Shown here: in pieces, positions 18,624 through 27,130 of the stretch | Position numbering within the stretch: position 1 is the first letter of the stretch | Layout: each line of letters starts with the position of its first letter | From: Desulfurococcales archaeon | GTDB lineage: Archaea; Thermoproteota; Thermoprotei_A; Sulfolobales; Desulfurococcaceae | Length of the DNA stretch: 56,951 nucleotides | Assembly (NCBI GenBank): GCA_027022365.1 | Contig: JALVYU010000038.1 | Span: 1-56,951 of the forward strand | Direction of reading: 5' to 3' | The notes under the pieces: generated by a model | What the model saw: the letters and a program-made list of their open reading frames with translations, nothing else | Databases searched by the model: none | What the model was told of the DNA's origin: nothing | Position numbers and translations under genes: made by a program

Positions 18624-19070
18624 ATGAGATACAAGATAGACGAGAAAGACATGAAAATAATCAATATGTTAAGAGAGAACGGGAGAATACCATACACCGA
18701 GATAGCCCAGAAAATAGGCATAAGTGATGTAGCCGTAATAAAGAGGATAAGGAAACTCGAGGAAATAGGTGTTATCAGGAAGTTCACAATCCTAGTAGAC
18801 CCAAAGATGCTTGGATACAATGTAGTGGCTATTGTGGGCGTAGATACTGAGCCGGAGAAACTATTCGATATTATCAGGGAGCTGAAGAAGTTCAAGCAAG
18901 TAAAATACATAGCGACAACAAGCGGGGACCACGACATCATGACCGTTATATGGGCGAAAGACCAGAAGGAGTACGCCGATATACACGACAAGATCATGAG
19001 CATGCCGGGCGTCAAAAGAGTCTGCCCCGCTATAATCCAAGAGAATATCTACGGAGACATATGTCTCTAG
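18624..19070 (+). CDS. Lrp/AsnC-family transcriptional regulator
   Basis: A 148-residue protein. The N-terminal HTH (DEKDMKIINMLRENGRIPYT, then GISDVAVIKRIRKLEEIGVI) precedes a C-terminal RAM/AsnC ligand domain (VVAIVGVDTEP, YIATTSGDHDIMTVIW). It has the usual Lrp length. ATG 18624 is chosen because GGAGG lies at 18610-18614. The gene overlaps the start of the alanyl-tRNA editing gene by 10 nt, so the two are co-expressed. Amino-acid sensing, perhaps alanine given the neighbour, is inferred from family and context. Confidence 0.9.
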   Translation: MRYKIDEKDMKIINMLRENGRIPYTEIAQKIGISDVAVIKRIRKLEEIGVIRKFTILVDPKMLGYNVVAIVGVDTEPEKLFDIIRELKKFKQVKYIATTSGDHDIMTVIWAKDQKEYADIHDKIMSMPGVKRVCPAIIQENIYGDICL

Positions 19071-19834
19071 CTATCAAAACAGTAGCCCTGGTGGTGGAAG
19101 GGTTGCATGGTACACGTAGACTATACTATGAAGACCAGTATATGAAGGAGTTCGACGCATCAGTGGTTGATGCATGGAGCAAGGATGACAAGACCTGCAT
19201 AGTGCTTGACCAGACATGCTTCTATCCAGGCGGTGGAGGCCAGCCCTGCGATACCGGTGTCCTTGTAGGTGACGGGTGGCGCCTAGTTGTGGAGACAACA
19301 TATCTCGATAGCGATAGGATAGTTCACGAGGGAGTATTAGAGGGAAGAATGCCTAAAATAGGCGAAATCGTCCACGGAGTGTTGGACTGGGATAGAAGGT
19401 ATAGGCTCATGAGGATGCATACAGCCGCCCATATTATCGGGTGTGTTGTTAAGAAGCTATTCAACGCTAGATTTGCTGGCGGAGCTATAGGTGTTGATTA
19501 CAGCTATGACGATTATACAGCTCGGATTAAGCGTAGCGATCTACCTAGAATAGAGGATGAGGCAAATAAGATCGTTGAGGCTGGTCTTCGACACATAGTG
19601 CGAGTCATGGACAGGGATGAAGCTGAGAAGTACCTGGAAAGATTTGGTGAGAGGCTTACTGAGCTCCACGAGGGATTAGAGAAGATCAGGATATTAGAGA
19701 TCGAGGGTATATGTGCTTTCCCCTGCGGCGGAACACACGTTGCTAATACCAGTGAGGTCGGGAGAATAAAGTTGTTGAAGAGGGAGAGTAAGGGCAGAGG
19801 TATTACCCGGATAAGATACACTATCGAGCCCTGA
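19061..19834 (+). CDS. alaX: AlaX-type alanyl-tRNA editing protein
   Basis: This trans-editing hydrolase removes Ser or Gly mischarged on tRNA-Ala. The 257 residues match the AlaX-M class. The zinc-binding motifs are HTAAH (in MRMHTAAHIIG) and CGGTH (in FPCGGTHVANTSE). The N-terminal β-barrel carries FYPGGGGQPCDTG, a segment shared with the alanyl-tRNA synthetase editing domain. ATG 19061 sits inside the lrp 3' end with GGAG 5 nt upstream. The 3' end overlaps the convergent VTT gene by 14 nt. Confidence 0.92.
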   Translation: MSLAIKTVALVVEGLHGTRRLYYEDQYMKEFDASVVDAWSKDDKTCIVLDQTCFYPGGGGQPCDTGVLVGDGWRLVVETTYLDSDRIVHEGVLEGRMPKIGEIVHGVLDWDRRYRLMRMHTAAHIIGCVVKKLFNARFAGGAIGVDYSYDDYTARIKRSDLPRIEDEANKIVEAGLRHIVRVMDRDEAEKYLERFGERLTELHEGLEKIRILEIEGICAFPCGGTHVANTSEVGRIKLLKRESKGRGITRIRYTIEP

Positions 19835-20516
19835 TCTTCCTGACAGGCCATAGTATGAGATCTGTGAGAGCCCTGACTGTTTGTTCTACAACGAATTTTA
19901 TCCCACTCCATAGTCCTTTTTCCTCTGTTATTTTCACAGCTTTAGCCCAGTCTATCTTGGCCACGATATAGGTTAGCAGGAGCGATATAATGATCAGGGC
20001 TGGAACTATGATATACCATGGAGCCTTCCCACCATTACCGATAAGCCATGATAACGTGTAGCCGAAATAAACAGCTGTCCCCGTTATAACTATTTTCCCA
20101 GCCAGCAAAGCTACGAAGAACTTAACGAGATCGTATCTCATCGCGCCGAGAGGAACATATAATATGTCGTCGGGAAGCGGGAGCACGGCGAACAAGAAAA
20201 CCGCGAGGAACACGCTCTGCCGGCTGATCCTTATGAATACCTCCATGTTCTTCTTCATATCGTCCGGTATCAGCTTCCTTATCCCTACCCCGAAGTAGTA
20301 AACTATTACTTTTCCAACTGCAGCTCCTAGGCCTCCTGCTAGGGTTATGAGGAGATTGGCTATGGGGTCTTGGACTGTTCCACTATAGAGTATAATGAAT
20401 ATAAGATATGGTATGGTACTGTACGGTATGGCGTTCCCTAGCAGGGAAACAATGAATACTCCTAGGACACCGTATTGCGATATGATGCCCCATAATATGT
20501 TTCCTATATCTGTCAA
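19821..20516 (-). CDS. VTT/DedA-like membrane protein
   Basis: A 231-residue membrane protein with five or six hydrophobic segments. It contains a DedA/VTT-type core: GNAIPYSTIPYLIF near residue 27 and FAVLPLPDDILYVPLGAMRY near 109, resembling the paired re-entrant helices of the family. The C-terminal 40 residues are amphipathic and basic. DedA-like proteins are linked to lipid scrambling and membrane homeostasis. The TTG start has only a weak ribosome site. The family call is moderate because the usual G-x3-G/R motif is altered. Confidence 0.65.
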   Translation of the reverse strand: MTDIGNILWGIISQYGVLGVFIVSLLGNAIPYSTIPYLIFIILYSGTVQDPIANLLITLAGGLGAAVGKVIVYYFGVGIRKLIPDDMKKNMEVFIRISRQSVFLAVFLFAVLPLPDDILYVPLGAMRYDLVKFFVALLAGKIVITGTAVYFGYTLSWLIGNGGKAPWYIIVPALIIISLLLTYIVAKIDWAKAVKITEEKGLWSGIKFVVEQTVRALTDLILWPVRKIRAR

Positions 20517-20589
20517 TTCTGCATTACCACTTGCTTCTATCCACTGTTCAAACTGTAATTCAAAGTCAAGAATATTAAGCCGTTGTTAG

Positions 20590-20630
20590 CTAATATATGA
20601 CTTGAGAAAAAGTGTTAGGCTAACCTAACA
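20590..20630 (+). promoter_or_regulatory. feoAB promoter with DtxR/IdeR-like operator
   Basis: A TATA-like CTAATATATG lies at 20590-20599. About 15 nt downstream, TGTTAGG (20613-20619) and CCTAACA (20624-20630) form a perfect 7-bp inverted repeat with a 4-nt spacer. The inner TTAGGCTAACCTAA (20615-20628) matches all 14 positions of the right part of the classical DtxR consensus. It covers the expected transcription start, the layout of an iron-dependent repressor site. Confidence 0.72.
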
Positions 20631-20644
20631 TTTCTTGTGGAAAG

Positions 20645-20902
20645 GTGGACAAAGTGAACATATATAACCGGACAGTAGCGCTTGAAGAACTGCCTAGCGG
20701 CAGTAGGGCGAGAATAGTCGAGATCATAGGTAGAGGCGGATGGATATACAGGTTATACCAGATGGGTTTAACCCCGGGCGTCATAGTTGACGTCGTGTTG
20801 AACATTGGGAGAGGACCCGTTATAATCAGGGTAATGGGCGTCGAAATAGCCATTGGAAGAGGGATCGCGAGGAGGATAATCGTTGAGCCGATCAACACAT
20901 AA
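20645..20902 (+). CDS. feoA: Ferrous iron transport protein A
   Basis: An 85-residue SH3-like FeoA: LEELPSGSRARIVEIIGRGG, RLYQMGLTPGVIVDVV, and a terminal RGIARRIIVEP. FeoA is a cytoplasmic partner of the FeoB permease. It starts at GTG 20645, with a second in-frame GTG at 20654 that is better placed behind GGTG. It overlaps feoB by 20 nt. Expression should follow the DtxR-like site just upstream, so low iron would induce both genes. Confidence 0.9.
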   Translation: MDKVNIYNRTVALEELPSGSRARIVEIIGRGGWIYRLYQMGLTPGVIVDVVLNIGRGPVIIRVMGVEIAIGRGIARRIIVEPINT

Positions 20903-22985
20903 GAAAGAATACGAGATAGCCATAATAGGACAGCCGAATGTTGGTAAATCAACACTATTCAATATATTGACTGGTAGAAAAGCACATGTTGCCAACTGGC
21001 CCGGCGTGACCGTAGAGGTTCATGAGGGAGAAACATATTTCAATGGAAACAAGATAAGACTCGTAGACCTCCCCGGAATCTATGGTTTCTCAACTCTCTC
21101 CCTGGAGGAACGAATAGCTAGAAACTATATTTTGAGCGGGCGCCCCGACGCCGTAATAGTACTTGTGGATAGCCTCAATCCCGAGCGGACAATGTATCTC
21201 GCGATCCAGGCCCTAGAAATGACGGGGAAAGTAGTTATAGGTTTCACCAAGAGCGACGCGGCCCACGCGCACGGTATTCACATAAACTATGACCTGATAT
21301 CGAAGAGGCTTGGCGTACCAGTGGTTCCGGTCTCGGCGGCGACGCTACGCGGTATCCGTAGTTTACTGAGATCAGCCATAGATGTCGCCAGGGGAAGGGC
21401 CGGCAGGAAGAAACCGTTTAGAATAGATTATGGAGAGCTAGAACCCTACGTATCCTCTATAGAGTCTCTCCTCAAACAATATGAGGAGAGACTGGAGTAT
21501 CCTATCAGGTGGATGGCTCTGAGACTACTGGAGGGAGACGACGACCTCTACAAGTATGTTAGAGGAGTATGTGGCGAGGATATTGCTGAAGAGATTGCGA
21601 GGATAAGGGAGGAGGTAAAGAAGATCTTCCGCCGCGACCCCGCTGAGCTTCTAGCTAAGAAGAGGTTCGAGTACCTTCAGAGAATACTGGGAGACGCCAT
21701 TGTTAGACTGGAGATAAAGAAGGGGCGCTTCGAACGGTTTACAAGGCTCTTCTACAGGCCATTCGTAGGCCCTGTTCTCAGCCTCACCATACTTCTAGGC
21801 ATGTTCATGATCGCATTCACAATCAATACAGGGTTTCCCCTAAATATCCTGCTTGATTCCCTAGGAATGCATGACGCGGCCTCCGCCATCGAGGAGTACA
21901 GTATTGGAGGTCTCATGGAGAAACTCTTCTCATGGATCAGCTCCTGGATAATCAACAGCTTTGGCGAGTCATGGCTGACCGACCTAGTGGCGAACGGGAT
22001 AATAAGTGGTGTGGGTAGCGTCCTTATATTCCTTCCCCTCATAATGATTGTCAGCCTCTTTCTAGCAATACTGGAGGATTCAGGCATTGCTCCCCGCATG
22101 GCGGTCAGTCTCCACGGCCCTCTCTCAAAGATAGGCGTGTCAGGCCACGCAATATTCCCCATGACTATGAGCCTCGGATGTAATGTCCCCGCCATACTCG
22201 CTACAAGAGCTATTCCAAGTAGGTCTGAGAGACTACGATTACTTATGACACTACCGTTCATACCGTGTCAGGCCCGGCTTGTCGTCATACTTGCGTTCGC
22301 GTCAAGCCTTGTAAGTGGTTATGGGGCACTACTCGTAGTTCTCGGCTATTCCGCAGCATTTCTTGCTTTTGCAGTTGTAAACAAGATCCTCTATACATAT
22401 GAAAAGAGGAAGACCGGCGGGAAGGAGCCCGAGATAGTATTGGAGCTCCCGCCAATACATAGGCCTCTCGGGAAAGTTTTATGGTGGCATGTATGGGATA
22501 ATAGCAAGCATTTCCTGAAGAAAGCAGGTACAATCATATTTAGCCTAAGTATTCTTATCTGGTTCCTCGTCAATGTTTCTCCGGGCATAGCCCTTACTGA
22601 TAATCCCGGCGAGAGCATAGCAGCTGTTATATCTCACTACTTATCCCCAATAGTATATCCTATAGGGATAGAGCCGGGCAAGGCTTGGATAATCGCCTTC
22701 GCATTACTCATCGGGTTTATCGCCAAGGAGGCAGTTGTTGAGACCCTGACGATCCTAACGGGCACTTCTTCGGCTCAACAAGCACTCATACTCCTAGGTC
22801 TTACAGCGTCACAGCTAGCCGCTCTCACTGTTTTCGTCGTCCTCTATGTTCCCTGCATAGCGACAATCGCAGTGATATACAGCGAGTCGAGAAGCGTAAG
22901 GCACACACTAGCAACTATTGCTTTGATGCTGGGCATCGCCTATGTAGCCATGTTGATAACGTATGGTTTATCACTGATCATATAG
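20883..22985 (+). CDS. feoB: Ferrous iron transporter FeoB
   Basis: This 700-residue G-protein-coupled Fe2+ permease has an N-terminal GTPase with P-loop GQPNVGKS, G2 region NWPGVTVE and G3 DLPGIYGFS. The usual G4 NxxD is TKSD, which may lower guanine specificity. The helical spacer (residues about 165-280) leads into a membrane domain with Gate-type segments (SLGCNVPAILATR, PFIPCQARL, YVPCIATIAVIYSE). The TTG start follows GGAGGAT at 20871-20877 and lies inside feoA, so the pair is coupled. Confidence 0.93.
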   Translation: MSRSTHKKEYEIAIIGQPNVGKSTLFNILTGRKAHVANWPGVTVEVHEGETYFNGNKIRLVDLPGIYGFSTLSLEERIARNYILSGRPDAVIVLVDSLNPERTMYLAIQALEMTGKVVIGFTKSDAAHAHGIHINYDLISKRLGVPVVPVSAATLRGIRSLLRSAIDVARGRAGRKKPFRIDYGELEPYVSSIESLLKQYEERLEYPIRWMALRLLEGDDDLYKYVRGVCGEDIAEEIARIREEVKKIFRRDPAELLAKKRFEYLQRILGDAIVRLEIKKGRFERFTRLFYRPFVGPVLSLTILLGMFMIAFTINTGFPLNILLDSLGMHDAASAIEEYSIGGLMEKLFSWISSWIINSFGESWLTDLVANGIISGVGSVLIFLPLIMIVSLFLAILEDSGIAPRMAVSLHGPLSKIGVSGHAIFPMTMSLGCNVPAILATRAIPSRSERLRLLMTLPFIPCQARLVVILAFASSLVSGYGALLVVLGYSAAFLAFAVVNKILYTYEKRKTGGKEPEIVLELPPIHRPLGKVLWWHVWDNSKHFLKKAGTIIFSLSILIWFLVNVSPGIALTDNPGESIAAVISHYLSPIVYPIGIEPGKAWIIAFALLIGFIAKEAVVETLTILTGTSSAQQALILLGLTASQLAALTVFVVLYVPCIATIAVIYSESRSVRHTLATIALMLGIAYVAMLITYGLSLII

Positions 22986-23024
22986 AAGAATTATCTCTTA
23001 GACCGAGGAACAATATTCTAAACA

Positions 23025-23498
23025 ATGGCATGGATACGGGTTGATAATGTCTTGACGGACAGAAGACGAAGAGGGTTCAGCCACGAGAGAGACCTATTAA
23101 TGAAGCTATGGAAGAAAGGCTTCGCCGTAATGCGTGCTCCCGCTAGCGGTGCCAAGGCTAGGCGGTTCGCCGTTCCGGACCTCGTGGCGATAAGGAACGG
23201 TGTCGTCTTAGTGTTCGAGGTCAAAACCATGCATGAAGAGCGAGACCTCTATGTCCCTGTACATCAAGTATCTAAGCTTATAGAGTTTGCAAAAAGGAGT
23301 GGTGGTTATGCCTTCATTGCTGTTAAGATCGTCGGACATGGGACGGGGTGGAGGTTCATACCTATAGATAAGATCGAGAAAACACCGGCCGGGAACTACA
23401 AGGTTTCTGTTAAGTTATTTTCTTCAGGGCTGAGTATCAGGGACCTGGTAGTATTAGCTGAGAAACACAAGAGTATTGATAAATTCTTCTTAAAATGA
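23025..23498 (+). CDS. hjc: Holliday junction resolvase Hjc
   Basis: A 157-residue archaeal resolvase that cuts four-way junctions symmetrically during recombination. The PD-(D/E)XK catalytic set is visible: E21 (GFSHERDL), D52 (VPDLVA), E65 and K67 (VFEVK). S41 in PASGA belongs to the family's conserved loop. The C-terminus is about 20-30 residues longer than minimal Hjc proteins. The gene lies 40 nt behind feoB with its own ATG and no strong ribosome site. Confidence 0.92.
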   Translation: MAWIRVDNVLTDRRRRGFSHERDLLMKLWKKGFAVMRAPASGAKARRFAVPDLVAIRNGVVLVFEVKTMHEERDLYVPVHQVSKLIEFAKRSGGYAFIAVKIVGHGTGWRFIPIDKIEKTPAGNYKVSVKLFSSGLSIRDLVVLAEKHKSIDKFFLK

Positions 23499-23581
23499 TT
23501 GTTTCAATTCATTATATGAATCTATAAATTAGTGACCAAAATTCTTACAATTTCTCGTATTAAAGACTGTTGGACAAGGTT

Positions 23582-23589
23582 TTTATAAT
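23582..23589 (+). promoter_or_regulatory. TATA box of the NSS transporter operon
   Basis: TTTATAAT sits within a GTTTTTATAATC stretch about 50 nt before the GTG start. Transcription would begin near 23612, leaving a short leader with GAGGTGG at 23624-23630. This is one of the clearest archaeal core promoters in the window. Confidence 0.6.
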
Positions 23590-23637
23590 CTGTGACAATC
23601 TCTTATAATGTATTTAAGCCCATGAGGTGGGATTATC

Positions 23638-25179
23638 GTGGGTGAAATTGCAGCTGAGTATTGGAAAAGAAGGAAAGGGTTCATCTTAGCAGCAATAGGC
23701 TCAGCGATCGGTTTGGGAAACATATGGCGTTTCAGCTGGCTGACGTACCGTAATGGTGGAGGAGCTTTCCTAATACCATACTTCATAGCCCTCCTGATCG
23801 TCGGTGTACCGCTGCTGATCCTGGAGTTCCTGCTCGGCAATTATTTCGCTGGCTCGTCCCCAAAGGTGTTCAGGAAGATAAGGGATAGCCTCGAGATCAT
23901 AGGATGGATAGCAATACTAGACGTGTTCATAATAGGCACGTACTACGCTGTGGTATTGGCTTGGGTATTCGACTACATATGGCTATCGATAACATACGCT
24001 CCACAGCTGGCCTCCGGGACATTATCTGCCTCCCAGTTATTCGGTAACCTCGTGACGAACCCATGGCTGGTTTTACTAGGCCTCGCCGTCACTTGGTTCA
24101 TAACATGGTACACAGTGTTCCGCGGAGTGTCAGAGGGTATCGAAAAGGCTAGCCTCGTGGCAATACCTCTCCTATGGATACTTAGCATAATACTTGTCAT
24201 AAGAGGAGTAACGCTACCAGGAGCAGATACTGGTATTAACTGGTATCTATCACCAGACTTCTCCAAGCTAGCCTCAGGATCGGTGTGGATTGATGCGTTC
24301 GGACAAATACTGTTCACACTAAGCATAATGGCTGCACCCCTAATTGTCTACGCCAGCTACATGCCGAAGAAGTCGGAGCTGCCGAATAGTGCATGGATAA
24401 CGGCTTTCGCTAACTGTGGCTTTAGCTTCTTCTTCGGCTTCGCCACATGGGGCATCATAGGATACCTGATGAGCCTTAAGAACGTTACCAGCCCTGCAGC
24501 CCTTAACATTCCGCTGGGCGGCGGCGGCCTTGCATTCATCACCATACCTACTGCCATGAGCCAGTTACCGGGAGGCCCGTCGGTAGCGGCCGTGTTCGGC
24601 CTGATATTCTTCCTGGTACTATGGCTAGCTGGCTACACGTCGCTGATCTCCATTATTGAGCCCGTGTATGCGGCGCTCCGCGACAAGTTCGGTGTAACTA
24701 GGAGGCAGACCGTGACCGCTGTGACGATCATATCATTCATAATCGGCTTGATCTTCGTGTTTGACCCAGACATGATCGATCCCGTCGACTTCACCGTGGG
24801 CTCAACGAACCTGGTATGGATAGTTCTGCTAGAGGCGGCTGTTGCAGGCTTCTACCTAGGCGTTAAGAAGCTAAGGGAATACGCGAACCCGTATGCAGAG
24901 CTAAAGCTTGGAGTATGGTTCGACTATCTAGTTAAATACGCGGCGCCCATCAGCATGGCGGTTATACTGTTCTACGGGCTATGGTACGCTAAGGCCCAGG
25001 TAGTGGTCTACAGCATCGTCCAGGCAGGCAAAACAATGGCAGTCAATGCCCCTGGTACCGTGAATGGTGTACACCCGGTATCACTGATAGTCATGGTGGC
25101 ACTCCTGATCGCAGCGATCCTTGTGACGGGGTTAAAGTGGAGGACAAAAATAGCGGAAACAAGCATAGCGGAGGTGTAA
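23638..25179 (+). CDS. Neurotransmitter:sodium symporter (NSS/SNF) family transporter
   Basis: This 513-residue, roughly 12-helix Na+-coupled transporter, probably for amino acids, carries the NSS signature in TM1: GFILAAIGSAIGLGNIWRFS, then YRNGGGAFLIPYF. TM6 and TM8 regions (DAFGQILFTLSIMAAPLIVY, GYTSLISIIEPVYAAL) carry the expected unwound and Na+-site residues. The GTG start follows GAGGTGG. A 38-residue one-helix gene follows after 4 nt, the arrangement of transporters with a small MetS-type subunit. The substrate is not readable. Confidence 0.92.
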   Translation: MGEIAAEYWKRRKGFILAAIGSAIGLGNIWRFSWLTYRNGGGAFLIPYFIALLIVGVPLLILEFLLGNYFAGSSPKVFRKIRDSLEIIGWIAILDVFIIGTYYAVVLAWVFDYIWLSITYAPQLASGTLSASQLFGNLVTNPWLVLLGLAVTWFITWYTVFRGVSEGIEKASLVAIPLLWILSIILVIRGVTLPGADTGINWYLSPDFSKLASGSVWIDAFGQILFTLSIMAAPLIVYASYMPKKSELPNSAWITAFANCGFSFFFGFATWGIIGYLMSLKNVTSPAALNIPLGGGGLAFITIPTAMSQLPGGPSVAAVFGLIFFLVLWLAGYTSLISIIEPVYAALRDKFGVTRRQTVTAVTIISFIIGLIFVFDPDMIDPVDFTVGSTNLVWIVLLEAAVAGFYLGVKKLREYANPYAELKLGVWFDYLVKYAAPISMAVILFYGLWYAKAQVVVYSIVQAGKTMAVNAPGTVNGVHPVSLIVMVALLIAAILVTGLKWRTKIAETSIAEV

Positions 25180-25183
25180 GACC

Positions 25184-25300
25184 ATGTTATCTATGGAAGC
25201 CATAGGTATGTTGATCTTCGGGATCATCGTACTCTATGTGTTCGGCCTAGGCTGGGGTATCTTCAGAGCCTGGAAGAAGAGTAAGGAGAAGAAAACCTAG
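25184..25300 (+). CDS. Small one-helix NSS transporter subunit (MetS-like)
   Basis: A 38-residue protein with a short acidic start (MLSMEAIG), one hydrophobic helix (MLIFGIIVLYVFGLGWGI) and a basic tail (RAWKKSKEKKT). The ATG has GGAGGTG 7 nt upstream, overlapping the end of the NSS gene. The size, position and topology match the MetS small subunit known from bacterial MetPS methionine transporters. The gene is easily missed because of its length. Function as a transporter subunit is inferred from context. Confidence 0.75.
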   Translation: MLSMEAIGMLIFGIIVLYVFGLGWGIFRAWKKSKEKKT

Positions 25301-25337
25301 TATAGACTATAACTGAAGGGTCGGAAAATACCAACAG

Positions 25338-25343
25338 TTTTTT
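25338..25343 (+). terminator. Oligo-T terminator after the NSS operon
   Basis: A run of six T lies 38 nt after the small-subunit stop, in the convergent gap before the PIN-ATPase 3' end. T-runs are the usual archaeal intrinsic terminators. Confidence 0.45.
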
Positions 25344-25394
25344 ATCTATCTAATCTATCTGAAATAATTGCTAAGTTTTTGATCTAGTGGATTG

Positions 25395-26969
25395 TTATGC
25401 GATCCTTATTTTTATTGAGACATTGTATTTGTCCTCGAGCTTCCTAAGCCTCTTCAGCTTCCTGTTATAGGTTCTTATCATACTCCTCGGTATTGTCACT
25501 GTTATTACATTCCCGTCGACGCTTATGTCTGCTCCTGGCAATATACGCTCAATAGTTCTTACGACCTTATCTATTGTACCGATCCCTGTCTTGGCCTTGA
25601 ACTTCTTAACTGGGATGACTACTGTTTGTTCGCCGAACGTATATATCTCGTATTCCAGCTCGTCCGTTAGAAAGTCCCTAACTTCTATGACTGGTCTAGA
25701 TAGCTCTGCTTCTTTGAGCCCCGTTGGTAGCTTGACAGTCATCTTGACCTCGTAGACCTTGTGAACGTAGCCGTTCTTGATGAATATAACTGTGTCTATT
25801 AGGCTCGGTATCATTCCTAGCTCTACTCGTCCTATGAATCTCTGTATAGCATCTATTGGTGTTGTCGCGTGGACTACTCCTATCATGCCTATACCCGCTA
25901 GTCTGAGGTCGGCGTATAGTCTGAAGTCCTCGTCACTACGCATCTCGTCGAAGACCGTGTAATCCGGCCTCGAGAGGAGGAGGATATCGTGTAGCTCTCC
26001 CAGATCCGCATAGTTCTTGCTGTACTGCGTTATCTCGGGCGGCAGGTTCATGTCTCTTGGAGACTCTATTGTCTTGACAACTTTTCCTAGACGCATATAG
26101 TACTCGGCGAGCGCCTGTGCAAATGTTGTTTTACCCATACCAGGTGCTCCCGCGATTAGTATGCCCTCGGCGCGCTCATTCAGCCTCTTGATGAGCTTGG
26201 GCGGCAGATTATAGTCTTCCAGGCTCAGCTTCTTCAGTGGACGCACAGCAGTTATCTCCCATCCGTCGCTCAGCGGGGGTCTCGTTATAACTATCCTGTA
26301 TAGTCCCAGCTGTACTATCGTTGAGCCGAACCTGTCTATCTCGATGAAGCCGTCAGGCCTCCTCCTGGTTTCTTCTATGATCTGGTTCGCTATCTCCTCG
26401 AGATCATTTCTTGTAAGAGGCTTATCCCCTATAGGCTCATAGGCCCAGTCCCCCGGCCTACCCTTCTTAGCTATAGGTATTATGCCCTCCTTGAGGTGAA
26501 CGCTCATTGTCGTCTCATCGAAGAACTTCTCTAGTATAAATACCCGCTTCTCCTCCGGCCTGATATATATGACGTTGAGCCCCATCGCCTCAGCAACTAA
26601 AGCCTGCACCCGATCACCAGTTATGAGGGTGGCGCCTACCTGGTAGGCATAGTCACGTATGAGGCTGTCTATGGCCTCGCTCCCGAGAACCTTGATGTCT
26701 GTTGCACGGGGTTTCTCGCCACCGATCTCAACCATGACCACGCCTTGCTCGGATAGTTTGCGGAGCCTCCTTATCTCCTCGAGGCCCGCATAGCCAGTGG
26801 CTCTTCCCTTGTTGGCCTGATGCTCTAGCTCGGCCAGGCTAGCTCTATGGATAATTATTCTCCCCTTTATTCTGCCCTCTTTGACAAGCCTAGATACAGC
26901 TCCTTCTATCAAAGCACTCGTATCCGGCACATACACTTCTTCGCCGGCTGGACCCAGTGTTATCGACAT
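25395..26969 (-). CDS. PIN-domain PilT-type ATPase
   Basis: This 524-residue archaeal protein fuses three modules. Residues 1-140 are a PIN nuclease-like domain with D16 (PDTSAL), E47/E49, D101 and D119 (TGDR). Residues 250-430 are a secretion-ATPase-like P-loop domain with Walker A GAPGMGKT (274-281), VFDEMRSDEDF and GVVHATTPIDA. The C-terminal 60 residues are a KH-like RNA-binding segment (VTIPRSMIRTYN). A ring ATPase coupled to RNA binding and a PIN fold suggests RNA processing or decay. It is widespread in archaea but its role is poorly defined. Confidence 0.88.
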   Translation of the reverse strand: MSITLGPAGEEVYVPDTSALIEGAVSRLVKEGRIKGRIIIHRASLAELEHQANKGRATGYAGLEEIRRLRKLSEQGVVMVEIGGEKPRATDIKVLGSEAIDSLIRDYAYQVGATLITGDRVQALVAEAMGLNVIYIRPEEKRVFILEKFFDETTMSVHLKEGIIPIAKKGRPGDWAYEPIGDKPLTRNDLEEIANQIIEETRRRPDGFIEIDRFGSTIVQLGLYRIVITRPPLSDGWEITAVRPLKKLSLEDYNLPPKLIKRLNERAEGILIAGAPGMGKTTFAQALAEYYMRLGKVVKTIESPRDMNLPPEITQYSKNYADLGELHDILLLSRPDYTVFDEMRSDEDFRLYADLRLAGIGMIGVVHATTPIDAIQRFIGRVELGMIPSLIDTVIFIKNGYVHKVYEVKMTVKLPTGLKEAELSRPVIEVRDFLTDELEYEIYTFGEQTVVIPVKKFKAKTGIGTIDKVVRTIERILPGADISVDGNVITVTIPRSMIRTYNRKLKRLRKLEDKYNVSIKIRIA

Positions 26970-27130
26970 ACGTTATTCCTCCACGGATCATTTTCTCCTA
27001 TTCGAAAAACATTGTGTTAAAACCTTATATATTGTAGTACTAACCTGATCTACCCATAACGCTAATTATATCTTTTATATAAAGAAACTGATAACTAGAC
27101 GAAAACCGGTCATTGATATAGGTGTAACTT

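Noticed and set aside
18950-19060. A 37-residue N-terminal extension of AlaX overlapping lrp.
   Set aside because: It is an out-of-frame reading of lrp. ATG 19061 has GGAG upstream and matches the family N-terminus.
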